Below, in pieces: positions 33,425-41,351 of a stretch of DNA of 64,000 nt. Origin of the DNA: Amycolatopsis sp. NBRC 101858. GTDB taxonomy: Bacteria; Actinomycetota; Actinomycetes; Mycobacteriales; Pseudonocardiaceae. The position numbers and the translations under genes were made by a program. Positions within the stretch are counted from its first letter, which is position 1, and each line of letters starts with the position of its first letter. The stretch lies in contig NZ_BSTD01000005.1 in NCBI RefSeq assembly GCF_030269325.1, positions 639,391 through 703,390 on the forward strand, written 5' to 3'. Under the pieces are notes generated by a model. That model was not told where the DNA came from and ran no database searches. It was given only the letters and a program-made list of their open reading frames with translations.

Positions 33425-34585
33425 GTGCGCTTGCTCTTCACCTCACTGGGGTCCTTCGGTCACACGTTCCCGCTCGTCCCGCTGGCGGTCGCCGCGCGCG
33501 ACGCCGGCCACGACGTCGTCTTCGCCACCTCGGAAGATTTCCTGCCCCAGCTGACGAAAGCCGGGCTCGAGACGGCGGCGGCCGGGCTCGCGATCAAGGA
33601 CGCGTTCGGCCGCGCGTTCGCCGAAGCCGGCCCGGCCGGCCCGCGGCGCCCGCCCGGCGAGGTCCCGCCGGAGGTGCTGGGGCCGATCGTCGCAAAGGTG
33701 TTCGGCGAGCTCATGCCGCAGCGGTTCGTCGCCGACCTGCTGCCGCTGTTCTCGCGGTTCCGGCCCGACCTCGTCGTGAGCGAGGCCGGCAACTCGGGTG
33801 GCGCGTTCGCCGCGATGAAGGCCGGGATCCCGGTGGTGGCGCACGGGTTCGGCCGGGTGTCGAGCGACGACCCGATGGTGACGAAGATCCGCGACGCGAT
33901 CCGCGCGCACGGTGCCGAACTGGGCATCGAAGTCGGTGCGGACCTGGCGTTCGCGGGTCCGTTCGTCGACATCTGCCCGGAGTCGGTGCAGGACGCGGGG
34001 TTCCTGGCGCGCTCGACGCGCGTCCCGCTGCGGCCGGTCGGCTGGAGCGAGCCGGGCGAACTGCCCGCGGGGGTGCTGGAGCGCTCGCGGCCGCTGGTCT
34101 ACCTGACGCTCGGCACGGCGATGGGCCACGCGGGCGTGCTGGGCGCGGCGATCGCCGGTCTGTCCGGTTTGGACGCCGACGTCCTGGTGGCCACGGGCCC
34201 GACGGTCGACCCGGCGGCGCTCGGCGAGGTGCCGGCCAACGTGCGGCTCGAGTCCTGGGTGCCGCAGTCGGAGCTGCTCCCGCACGTCGACCTGGTGGTC
34301 CACCACGGCGGCAGCGGCACGACGCTCGGCGCGTTCGGCGCGGGCCTGCCGCAGCTGCTCCTGCCGCAGGGAGCGGACCAGTTCAGCAACGCGGACGCGG
34401 TCGTCGCGGCCGGCGTCGGCTCGCGGTTGCTCGCCGCCGAGGTCACCGCGGAGGCCGTGGCCACGAAGGCCCGTCACCTGCTCACGGACACCTCGGTCCG
34501 CGACGCGACCCGGCAGCTCGCGGCCGAAGTGGCGGCGATGCCGTCGCCGGCCGAGGTCGCCGCCCGGCTCCCCACCTTCGCGTGA
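33425..34585 (+). CDS. UGT/MGT-like glycosyltransferase (GT1)
   Basis: 386 residues, GT-B fold. N-terminal LLFTSLGSFGHTFPLVPLA and C-terminal nucleotide-sugar signature VHHGGSGTTLGAFGAGLPQL, QGADQFSNA place it with GT1 enzymes that glycosylate small lipophilic molecules such as macrolides, sterols or carotenoids. No biosynthetic cluster adjoins, so acceptor is unknown. GTG start fits the N-terminus. It ends just before a bidirectional terminator shared with the nucleoside phosphorylase gene. Confidence 0.9.
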   Translation: MRLLFTSLGSFGHTFPLVPLAVAARDAGHDVVFATSEDFLPQLTKAGLETAAAGLAIKDAFGRAFAEAGPAGPRRPPGEVPPEVLGPIVAKVFGELMPQRFVADLLPLFSRFRPDLVVSEAGNSGGAFAAMKAGIPVVAHGFGRVSSDDPMVTKIRDAIRAHGAELGIEVGADLAFAGPFVDICPESVQDAGFLARSTRVPLRPVGWSEPGELPAGVLERSRPLVYLTLGTAMGHAGVLGAAIAGLSGLDADVLVATGPTVDPAALGEVPANVRLESWVPQSELLPHVDLVVHHGGSGTTLGAFGAGLPQLLLPQGADQFSNADAVVAAGVGSRLLAAEVTAEAVATKARHLLTDTSVRDATRQLAAEVAAMPSPAEVAARLPTFA

Positions 34586-34587
34586 GC

Positions 34588-34625
34588 TCCGGCTTGAACC
34601 ACGCACTCGCGTGGTTCAAGCCGGA
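34588..34625. terminator. Bidirectional terminator, 17-bp perfect stem
   Basis: 34588-34604 and 34609-34625 are perfectly complementary over 17 bp with loop ACTC. It lies between the convergent glycosyltransferase and purine nucleoside phosphorylase genes, 3 bp after the first and 7 bp before the end of the second. There is no T-run. Confidence 0.85.
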
Positions 34626-34631
34626 ACCCGG

Positions 34632-35411
34632 TCAGGCGCGGGTGACGAGCTCGCGCAGCAGGGAGCCCATCCGGGTCGCGGCCGCGCGGCCCGCTTCCAG
34701 GACCTCTTCGTGGTTCAGCGGCTCACCGGTCATCCCGGCGGCCAGGTTCGTCACCAGCGACAGGCCGAACACCTCGACACCGGCCGCGCGCGCCGCGATG
34801 GCCTCCAGGACCGTCGACATGCCGACGAGGTCCGCGCCCAGCGTGCGCAGCATGTGGATTTCGGCCGGCGTCTCGAAGTGCGGCCCGGTCAGGCCCGCGT
34901 AGACGCCTTCCTCCAGCGAGGGGTCGATCTCCTGCGCGAGCTTCCGCAGCCGCGCCGAGTACAGGTCGGTCAGGTCGACGAAGTTCGCGCCGACGATCGG
35001 CGAGCGCGCGGTCAGGTTCAGGTGGTCGGAGATCAGCACCGGCTGACCCACCTGGAACCCCTGGCGCAGCCCGCCGGCCGCGTTCGTCAGCAGCACCGTC
35101 CGGACGCCGGCCGCCGCCGCGGTGCGCACGTTGTGCACCACGGGGTCGATGCCCTTGCCCTCGTAGAAGTGCGTCCGCCCGAGCAGCACCAGGACGTTCT
35201 TGTCCCCGATCTTCAGCGAGCGGATGGTGCCGCCGTGGCCCACCGCGCCGGGCGGGGTGAAGCCGGGCAGTTCGGCGAACGGGATCTCCGTCTCGCACTC
35301 CCCGATGACGTCCGCCGCCGGGCGCCAGCCCGATCCCAGGACCACCGCGATGTCGTGCGCGTCCACGCCGGTGCGTTCGGCGATGGCGGCCGCGGCCTCG
35401 TGTTCACTCAT
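34632..35411 (-). CDS. punA: Purine nucleoside phosphorylase
   Basis: 259 residues, trimeric PNP family. VVLGSGWRPA is the phosphate-binding Gly loop; GRTHFYEGKG, LTNAAGGL and TGPHFETPAEI are family signatures. It cleaves inosine and guanosine with phosphate for salvage. ATG at 35411; the upstream ABA4-like gene stop overlaps by 4 bp (ATGA). It is last in a three-gene leftward operon that ends in the 17-bp hairpin. Confidence 0.95.
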   Translation of the reverse strand: MSEHEAAAAIAERTGVDAHDIAVVLGSGWRPAADVIGECETEIPFAELPGFTPPGAVGHGGTIRSLKIGDKNVLVLLGRTHFYEGKGIDPVVHNVRTAAAAGVRTVLLTNAAGGLRQGFQVGQPVLISDHLNLTARSPIVGANFVDLTDLYSARLRKLAQEIDPSLEEGVYAGLTGPHFETPAEIHMLRTLGADLVGMSTVLEAIAARAAGVEVFGLSLVTNLAAGMTGEPLNHEEVLEAGRAAATRMGSLLRELVTRA

Positions 35412-35827
35412 GCGAGGGAGCGTATCCGGACGGCCCTCACCACGAGGAACACCACCAGCCCGAACGGCGAGAGGAAGATCGTCAGCACCAGGATCGGGCT
35501 GACGATCCACGGCGGGATCTCCCGCGTCCGCGCCTCGAAGTACATCCACCGCGCGATGAACAGGTCGAACGCGATGAGGTGCGCCCAGACGAGCCCGGCG
35601 CCCCACGGCGTGGCCAGCAGCGTCTGCAGCACGCCGAGGTCGGGCGAGAGCATCGCCCGGCCCCATTCGCCGAAGTGCGGCAGCTCGAGCGCGAAGTAGC
35701 TGACGAGCGGCAGCAGCGGCACCCACGGCGACGCCATGATCCGCGCGGTCCACCGCCACTTCGGGGCCAGGATCAGCAGCGCCCAGAACGGCGCCGCCAG
35801 CGGGAACGCCAGGTCGAAGAGGGTCAT
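35408..35827 (-). CDS. ABA4-like (DUF4281) membrane protein
   Basis: 139 residues with four membrane helices. The segment VWAHLIAFDLFIARWMYFEA and IFLSPFGLVVFLV match ABA4-like proteins (DUF4281), named after the plant neoxanthin factor; bacterial function is unknown. It overlaps both neighbours by 4 bp (ATGA at each end). No carotenoid gene is nearby, so a pigment role is not supported here. Confidence 0.8.
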   Translation of the reverse strand: MTLFDLAFPLAAPFWALLILAPKWRWTARIMASPWVPLLPLVSYFALELPHFGEWGRAMLSPDLGVLQTLLATPWGAGLVWAHLIAFDLFIARWMYFEARTREIPPWIVSPILVLTIFLSPFGLVVFLVVRAVRIRSLA

Positions 35828-36765
35828 CGGACGCGCACCGCGGCCCACGACCCCAGCCCGACGGCCGCCACGAGCACGGCGAACGCGCCCAGCGTCACCG
35901 CGTCCGGGTGCACGATCGACTGCGCCCGCAGCGCCTGCCAGGTGACCAGCGCGGTCAGCCCCGCGTACCCGGCCGCGCCGATCAGGACGAGCCGCGTGCG
36001 GACGACGCCGTCACGCAGCCGGGCGAAGCGCGGGGCCAGCGCCGTCAGCGCCATGGCCAGCAACGGCAGCAGCTGCAGCGCGTGCATCCCGACGAAGTGC
36101 GGGATCCGCAGGTCGCCGGCGACCGTGCTCCAGCCGAGGATCGGCAGGCCGGGGCCGCCGTCGGCGAGCCCGACGGTGTGCGCGCCGACCATGTCCGGCT
36201 TCCCGCCGGTCTGCCACTGCGCGAGCTGCTGCGCGGTCGGGTTCGTCATCAGGATGCCCAGCGTGATCCCCGCCAGCGACAGGACGGCGCCGGCGCGCAC
36301 GGCCCAGAAGCTCGCCCGGTCCTCGAGCTTCGTGAACATCACCAGCACGGTCAGCGCGAGCGTCGCGACCCACAACCCGATGATCATCTTGCCCATGACG
36401 TTGTAGATCGCGGCGTCCTCCGGCGTCGCCATGTTGAAGTGGCTGGCGCGCCCGCGCACCGCTTGGAAGACCAGCAGGACGTACTCGGCGGCGAAGACGA
36501 GCACCAGGAAGTTCGTCAGCCAGTTCGCCGTGCGCCGGAACCGCGGCAGCAGCGAGACGAGCCAGCTCCAGGTGGCGAAGTAGAGCGCGCCGGACACCGC
36601 GAACTTGAACGGCTTCGCCCAGATCGGCGCGCCTTCGAGGGTCCGCTGGTCGACGAGCAGCGCGGCGACGCACAGCACCGCCACCACCCCGAGGGTGGCG
36701 GCCGCCAGCGCGGACGGCCGGTGCCACCCGCGCGCTCTGCTCCGGACGTCGGCAAGGATGGTCAT
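35824..36765 (-). CDS. Polytopic membrane protein, unknown family
   Basis: 313 residues with about eight hydrophobic helices; first residues MTILADVRSRARGWHRP then ALAAATLGVVAVLCVAALL. Polar motifs include WAKPFKFAVSGALYF and a His-rich RIPHFVGMHALQLL. I do not recognise the family with certainty. A clean GGGAGG precedes the ATG. It leads the ABA4-like/punA operon and is divergent from a MerR gene, whose operator at 36780-36822 would control both. Confidence 0.75.
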   Translation of the reverse strand: MTILADVRSRARGWHRPSALAAATLGVVAVLCVAALLVDQRTLEGAPIWAKPFKFAVSGALYFATWSWLVSLLPRFRRTANWLTNFLVLVFAAEYVLLVFQAVRGRASHFNMATPEDAAIYNVMGKMIIGLWVATLALTVLVMFTKLEDRASFWAVRAGAVLSLAGITLGILMTNPTAQQLAQWQTGGKPDMVGAHTVGLADGGPGLPILGWSTVAGDLRIPHFVGMHALQLLPLLAMALTALAPRFARLRDGVVRTRLVLIGAAGYAGLTALVTWQALRAQSIVHPDAVTLGAFAVLVAAVGLGSWAAVRVR

Positions 36766-36779
36766 GGTTCCCTCCCAGA

Positions 36780-36822
36780 ATGGATAGTCAAGCTCTCCGT
36801 TATGGGAAGTTAAGCTATCCAT
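36780..36822. promoter_or_regulatory. Inverted repeat operator between MerR and membrane-protein operon
   Basis: ATGGATAG (36780-36787) and CTATCCAT (36815-36822) are perfect 8-bp inverted copies 27 bp apart. Direct near-repeats AGTCAAGCT (36786-36794) and AGTTAAGCT (36809-36817) lie within. The site sits in an AT-rich patch between divergent genes. Confidence 0.65.
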
Positions 36823-36873
36823 ACTGAGAAGTCTTCAGGGTTGCCCCGGAGGCCGACCCTGGGATCGGAGCGG

Positions 36874-37533
36874 ATGCGCATGCGGATGGCCGAACTGAGC
36901 GCCGAGGCGGGGGTGCCGGTCGCGACCGTCAAGTACTACCTGCGCGAAGGCCTGCTCCCGCCGGGCGAGCGCACGAGCCCCAACCAGGCCCGGTATTCGA
37001 CGGACCACGTCCAGCGGCTCCGGCTGGTCAAGGCGCTCACGGAGGTCGGCGGCCTGCCGCTGGCCTCGGTCGGCGCGGTCCTCGCGGCGATCGACGGCGA
37101 CGCGACCCCGCACGAGACCATGGGCGTGGTCCAGGAGGAGCTGGCCGGCACGCCGCCGAAGGTGTCCGCCGAGGCCGCCGAGTGGGCGACCGAGCTCCTC
37201 CAGGACCTCTCCCAGCGCCACGGCTGGAAGTGGCACGGGTCGGAGAACCGGGCGGTCGGCAACCTGATCGCCGCGCTCGCGACGGCGAAGGAGCTCGGGC
37301 ACGAGAAGCTCGCCGAACGCCTGGACGAGTACTTCGCGCTGGCGCTGCGCGTGGCCGAGCTGGACGTCGAGGTCGTGACGGGCCTGACGTCGTTCGACAA
37401 GATCATCGAGGCGGGCCTGGCCGCGACGGTCCTGGGCGACCGGATCTTCACCGGTCTGCGTCACCTCGCGCAAGAGCACGTCTCCCGCGAGGTCCTGGGC
37501 CGCGCTCCCCAGTCCGGGCCAGGGCGCGTCTGA
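36874..37533 (+). CDS. MerR family regulator
   Basis: 219 residues from the ATG at 36874. Winged helix: MAELSAEAGVPVATVKYYLREGLLPPGE, then YSTDHVQRLRLVKAL. The C-terminal domain of about 130 residues is long and helical, without metal-binding cysteines, so ligand unknown. Alternative starts are TTG 36841 and in-frame ATGs at 36880 and 36886. Divergent from the membrane-protein/ABA4/punA operon; the intervening 8-bp inverted repeat is the likely binding site. Confidence 0.88.
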   Translation: MRMRMAELSAEAGVPVATVKYYLREGLLPPGERTSPNQARYSTDHVQRLRLVKALTEVGGLPLASVGAVLAAIDGDATPHETMGVVQEELAGTPPKVSAEAAEWATELLQDLSQRHGWKWHGSENRAVGNLIAALATAKELGHEKLAERLDEYFALALRVAELDVEVVTGLTSFDKIIEAGLAATVLGDRIFTGLRHLAQEHVSREVLGRAPQSGPGRV

Positions 37534-37610
37534 CAAAGGTTGGCCGGTTGCTGGAATGCTGCCGGATCGCGTGGCGGGACGTTCCGGCCGATCAGGTCGG
37601 GCACCGCAAA

Positions 37611-37629
37611 CGCCGCGGGTCCCGCGGCG
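37611..37629. terminator. GC-rich hairpin between MerR and kinase genes
   Basis: CGCCGCGGG (37611-37619) and CCCGCGGCG (37621-37629) are perfect 9-bp arms around a single base. A further palindrome GGGCGGCCGCCC follows. It lies between convergent genes and may terminate both transcripts; no T-run. Confidence 0.5.
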
Positions 37630-37658
37630 GGCGGCCGCCCGCCTTCGACTCGGTCGCC

Positions 37659-39419
37659 CTAGTCCGAGACTTCCAGCGACGACTCGACGCGGTCGAAGAC
37701 GTCCTTCTGGCCCGCGCTCTCCTGCTCGACCGGCACGGTGACCGACAGGACCCACAGGCTCGTGCCGGCCTGGACCATCTTCACGAACGTCACGCGCGTG
37801 CCCCCGCTGCTGCCGTCACCCTGGGGGAGCGTGCCGCCCTCGCCCAGGCGGTAGCCCAGCGTCGCGCCCTTGCCGTCCGGGGGCGCCTCGACCGGGAAGA
37901 ACTCGATCGCGCTGCTCGGGTAGGACTGCCGCAGCCAAGCGGTGTAGGCGTCGTAGCCGTCGGTCTGGTCGAAGTACCTCGCCAGCCGCTCCAGGCGCAG
38001 GGACCGGCGCCCGTCCGGGGAGACGTACTGGACGACCAGGCTCAGCCCGAACTTCGTGTTGTGCGGCGCGACGAACTTCTGCCAGCCCTCCGGCACGTCG
38101 AGGGTGTACTGCCCGCCGCTGTTGGCCAGCACGCTGCCGTTGCCGGTCTGTTTCACCAGCGTCGGCGGCGGCACCTGGGTGGGCCCGTTCGGCGTGTCCG
38201 CCGGCTCGGCCGCCGGGGGCAGCAGCGACTGCCCGCCGACCGTCCTGGCCAGCGCGAACCCGCCGCCCGCGGCGAGCAGGAAGAGCAGGATCGCCACGGC
38301 GACGAGCACGGCGCTCGCGCGGGCGGTGCGCCGCCCGGCCGGCCGCGGCGGCGCGACGAACAGCGTCGCCGGGTCCGGTGCGGGCGCGGGGGCAGGTGCC
38401 GGGGCAGGCGGCCGCAGGAACGGCAGCGGGCCCGGGTCGGTGGCGAGCTCGCTGCTCGACCCCTCGGCCTTCTTCTCCGCCTTCTCGGGCAGGACGGTCT
38501 TGATCACCTGGGTGTCGGTCGCGTCCGGCTGTGCGGACGTCTTCTTGCCGTCCGGGGTGCGGAACAGCTCGGGCCCGAACAGGTCGAGCGGCGTCTTCGA
38601 CTGCAGCGGGTAGAGCCGGTGGCGGACCTCGCGCAGGGTGATCCGGTCGCCGGGCTCCTTCTTCATCAGCGCGGAGATGACGTCGGCGAGCGGCCCGGCC
38701 TTCGGCTTGGGCACCTTGCCGTTGACGACCTTGCCGACGGTCTCCAGCGGGTCGCCGTCGGCGTCGTACGGCGGCGCGCCCTCGACCGCGGCGAACAGCG
38801 TCGCGCCGAGACCCCAGAGGTCGGCGGCCGGGACGACCGCGCCGCCGGAGGCGACCTCCGGCGCGATGTAGGCGGGGGAGCCGAGCATGATCCCGGTGCG
38901 GGTCATGGTGGCTTCGGAGACGTTGCGGGCGATGCCGAAGTCGGTCAGCTTGATCCGGCCGTCGCTGGCGACCAGGACGTTGCCCGGCTTGACGTCGCGG
39001 TGGGTGATCCCGGCGGCGTGTGCGGCCTCCAGCGCGGACGCGACGGCGATGCCGACCGCGGCCGCCTGCCCGACGGTCAGCGGCCCGTGGTCGCGCAGGA
39101 TGTGCGCCAGGCTGCGCGAGGGCAGCAGCTCCATCACCACGAACGGCTGATCGTCCTCGCGGGCGACGTCGTGCAGGATGATCACGTTCGGGTGAGACAG
39201 GACGGCGATCGCCCGGGCCTCGCGCAGCGTGCGCTCCCGCAGCTCGTCCGCCTGCGAAGACGGGATGCCCGGCGGCACCTTCATCTCCTTGACGGCCACC
39301 TGGCGGTGCAGGAACTCGTCGTAGGCCGACCAGACGGTGCCCATCGACCCCGAACCCAGCACCGAGCGCAGCCGGTAGCGACCGGCGACCAGTCGTGTCT
39401 CTTCGCTGGAGGGGGGCAC
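37659..39419 (-). CDS. Receptor-like serine/threonine protein kinase
   Basis: 586 residues. Kinase domain about residues 13-270: Gly loop LGSGSMGTVWSAY, Lys in VAVKEM, HRDVKPGN catalytic loop, DFGIA, and APE (IAPEVAS). A Pro/Ala-rich linker follows, one membrane helix (AVLVAVAILLFLLAAGGGFAL) and an external domain of about 190 residues without PASTA repeats. The last part has beta-rich GGQYTLDVPEGWQKF. It is a cell-envelope or stress sensor; ligand and targets unknown. It is convergent with MerR and divergent from mutA. Confidence 0.93.
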   Translation of the reverse strand: MPPSSEETRLVAGRYRLRSVLGSGSMGTVWSAYDEFLHRQVAVKEMKVPPGIPSSQADELRERTLREARAIAVLSHPNVIILHDVAREDDQPFVVMELLPSRSLAHILRDHGPLTVGQAAAVGIAVASALEAAHAAGITHRDVKPGNVLVASDGRIKLTDFGIARNVSEATMTRTGIMLGSPAYIAPEVASGGAVVPAADLWGLGATLFAAVEGAPPYDADGDPLETVGKVVNGKVPKPKAGPLADVISALMKKEPGDRITLREVRHRLYPLQSKTPLDLFGPELFRTPDGKKTSAQPDATDTQVIKTVLPEKAEKKAEGSSSELATDPGPLPFLRPPAPAPAPAPAPDPATLFVAPPRPAGRRTARASAVLVAVAILLFLLAAGGGFALARTVGGQSLLPPAAEPADTPNGPTQVPPPTLVKQTGNGSVLANSGGQYTLDVPEGWQKFVAPHNTKFGLSLVVQYVSPDGRRSLRLERLARYFDQTDGYDAYTAWLRQSYPSSAIEFFPVEAPPDGKGATLGYRLGEGGTLPQGDGSSGGTRVTFVKMVQAGTSLWVLSVTVPVEQESAGQKDVFDRVESSLEVSD

Positions 39420-39515
39420 CCCCTGATTGTGTCGTACCCGGTCCGCCCTTATCTGCCTAGGGGCGCGACTAGAGTCACAGGTCCGGCGCGGCCCGTGCCT
39501 CTACCATCACTGGGT

Positions 39516-41351
39516 ATGACTGAAGTGGCCGGTCCGGAGTCAGCGCCGATCTCCGAACTCGACCTTGCGGCCGAGTTTCCCCAGGCGACGCGCGAGCAGT
39601 GGCAGGAGCTCGTGGCCGGGGTGCTGCGCAAGAGCGGCAGGGTGCCCGAGGACTTCGCGGGTGCCCCGGAGAGCAAGCTCGTCACGCGGACCTACGACGG
39701 GATCGAGATCCAGCCGCTGTACACGGCCGAGGACGTACCCGGCGAAACCGGGTTCCCGGGACTGCCGCCGTTCGTGCGCGGGTCGCGCCCGGAAGGCCAG
39801 ATCAGCACGGGCTGGGACGTCCGCGCCCGCTTCACCGGCGAAGACGCGCGTGCGGTCAACCGCGCGATCCTGGCCGACCTCGAAGGCGGTGTGACGTCGA
39901 TCTGGCTGTCCGTCCCGCCCGCGTCGATCGCCGACGCGCTCAACGAGGTCTACCTCGACCTGGCGCCGGTCGTGCTGGACGCCGGAGCTTCGTACGAAGC
40001 CGCCGCGGAAGCGCTGTTCGAGCTGTTCGACGAGCGCGAGATCCCGGCGAGTGAAGCCACCGCCGTGCTGGGCGCCGACCCGATCGGGCTGGCGGCGCGC
40101 ACCGGCTCGGCCGTCGCGCTCGAACCGGCCGCCGCGCTCGCCGCGCGTGTCGCCGGGAAGTACCCGAAGGTGCGCACGATCGTCGCCGACGGCCTGCCGT
40201 TCCACGAGGCCGGCGGGTCGGACGCGCAGGAGCTGGGCGCGCTGGTCGCCGCCGGCGTCACGTACCTGCGTTCGCTGACGGACGCCGGCCTCGACGCCGA
40301 GGCCGCGGCCGGCCAGCTGGAGTTCCGGATCGCCGCGACCGCCGACCAGTTCTCCACCATCGCGAAGCTGCGGGCGGCCCGCCGGCTGTGGGCCCGCGTC
40401 GCCGAGGTGTGCGGCTTCTCGTCGCCGATGCGCCAGCACGCCGTGACGTCGCCGTCGATGCTGACCAGGCGCGATCCCTGGGTGAACATGCTGCGCACGA
40501 CGGTCGCCTGCTTCGGCGCGGGCGTCGGCGGCGCGGACGCCGTCACGGTGCTGCCGTTCGACGCCGCGATCGGCCGCCCCGACGCGTTCTCCGCGCGGAT
40601 CGCCCGCAACACCCACGCCGTGCTGCTGGAGGAGTCCAAGCTGGCCGGCGTGGCCGATCCGGCGGGCGGCTCCTGGTACGTCGAGAAGCTGACCGACGAC
40701 CTCGCGCACGCCGCCTGGGCCGAGTTCACCGCCATCGAGGGCGCGGGCGGCCTGGTCGCCGAGCTGTCCTCCGGCGCGCTGGCCGGGCGGCTGGCGTCGA
40801 CCTGGGAGAAGCGCTCGAAGCGGATCGCGACCCGGCGCGACCCGCTCACCGGCGTGAGCGAGTTCCCGAACCTGGCCGAGAAGCTGGTGACCAGGGAACC
40901 GCTGGCGTCCACTGTGGAGGGTGGATTGCCGCGGCACCGGTACGCCGAAGGCTTCGAAGCCCTTCGCGATGCTTCGGACGCGTACCTCGCTTCGCACGGT
41001 GAGCGGCCGAAGATCTTCCTCGCCACTTTGGGCCCGGTCGCCGCGCACACCGCGCGCGCCGGCTTCGCCGCCAACCTCTTCCAGGCGGGCGGGATCGAAG
41101 CCGTCAACCCGGGTGCGACGGACGATCTGCCCGGCGCGTTCCGCGCGAGCGGGGCGAAGATCGCCTGTATCTGCGGCACCGACGACGCCTACGCGGCGCA
41201 GGCCGCCGACGTGGCGGCCGCGTTGGGAGCCGAACACGTCCTATTGGCCGGAAAGGGCACATTCGACGGTGTCGACGGCACCGTCTTCGCCGGGTGCGAC
41301 GCCCTGGAAGCCCTGACCGGTCTGCACGCCAAGCTGGGAGTTTCGCGATGA
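39516..41351 (+). CDS. mutA: Methylmalonyl-CoA mutase, small (beta) subunit
   Basis: 611 residues. It is the non-catalytic partner that stabilises MutB. The N-terminal mutase-like barrel begins around LYTAEDVPGETGFPGLPPF and the C-terminal B12-like domain lacks the DxHxxG cobalamin-binding motif (KIFLATLGPVAAHTARAGF). ATG at 39516 gives the expected N-terminus. The stop overlaps mutB (ATGA). Function: conversion of methylmalonyl-CoA to succinyl-CoA in propionate metabolism, together with the large subunit. Confidence 0.95.
   Translation: MTEVAGPESAPISELDLAAEFPQATREQWQELVAGVLRKSGRVPEDFAGAPESKLVTRTYDGIEIQPLYTAEDVPGETGFPGLPPFVRGSRPEGQISTGWDVRARFTGEDARAVNRAILADLEGGVTSIWLSVPPASIADALNEVYLDLAPVVLDAGASYEAAAEALFELFDEREIPASEATAVLGADPIGLAARTGSAVALEPAAALAARVAGKYPKVRTIVADGLPFHEAGGSDAQELGALVAAGVTYLRSLTDAGLDAEAAAGQLEFRIAATADQFSTIAKLRAARRLWARVAEVCGFSSPMRQHAVTSPSMLTRRDPWVNMLRTTVACFGAGVGGADAVTVLPFDAAIGRPDAFSARIARNTHAVLLEESKLAGVADPAGGSWYVEKLTDDLAHAAWAEFTAIEGAGGLVAELSSGALAGRLASTWEKRSKRIATRRDPLTGVSEFPNLAEKLVTREPLASTVEGGLPRHRYAEGFEALRDASDAYLASHGERPKIFLATLGPVAAHTARAGFAANLFQAGGIEAVNPGATDDLPGAFRASGAKIACICGTDDAYAAQAADVAAALGAEHVLLAGKGTFDGVDGTVFAGCDALEALTGLHAKLGVSR

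Noticed and set aside
33425..34585. Glycosyltransferase as part of a natural product cluster
   Set aside because: Neighbours are phosphohexomutase and nucleoside salvage genes; no scaffold-making genes in reach.
35408..35827. ABA4-like gene as evidence of a carotenoid cluster
   Set aside because: No crt genes nearby; coupling is to purine salvage.
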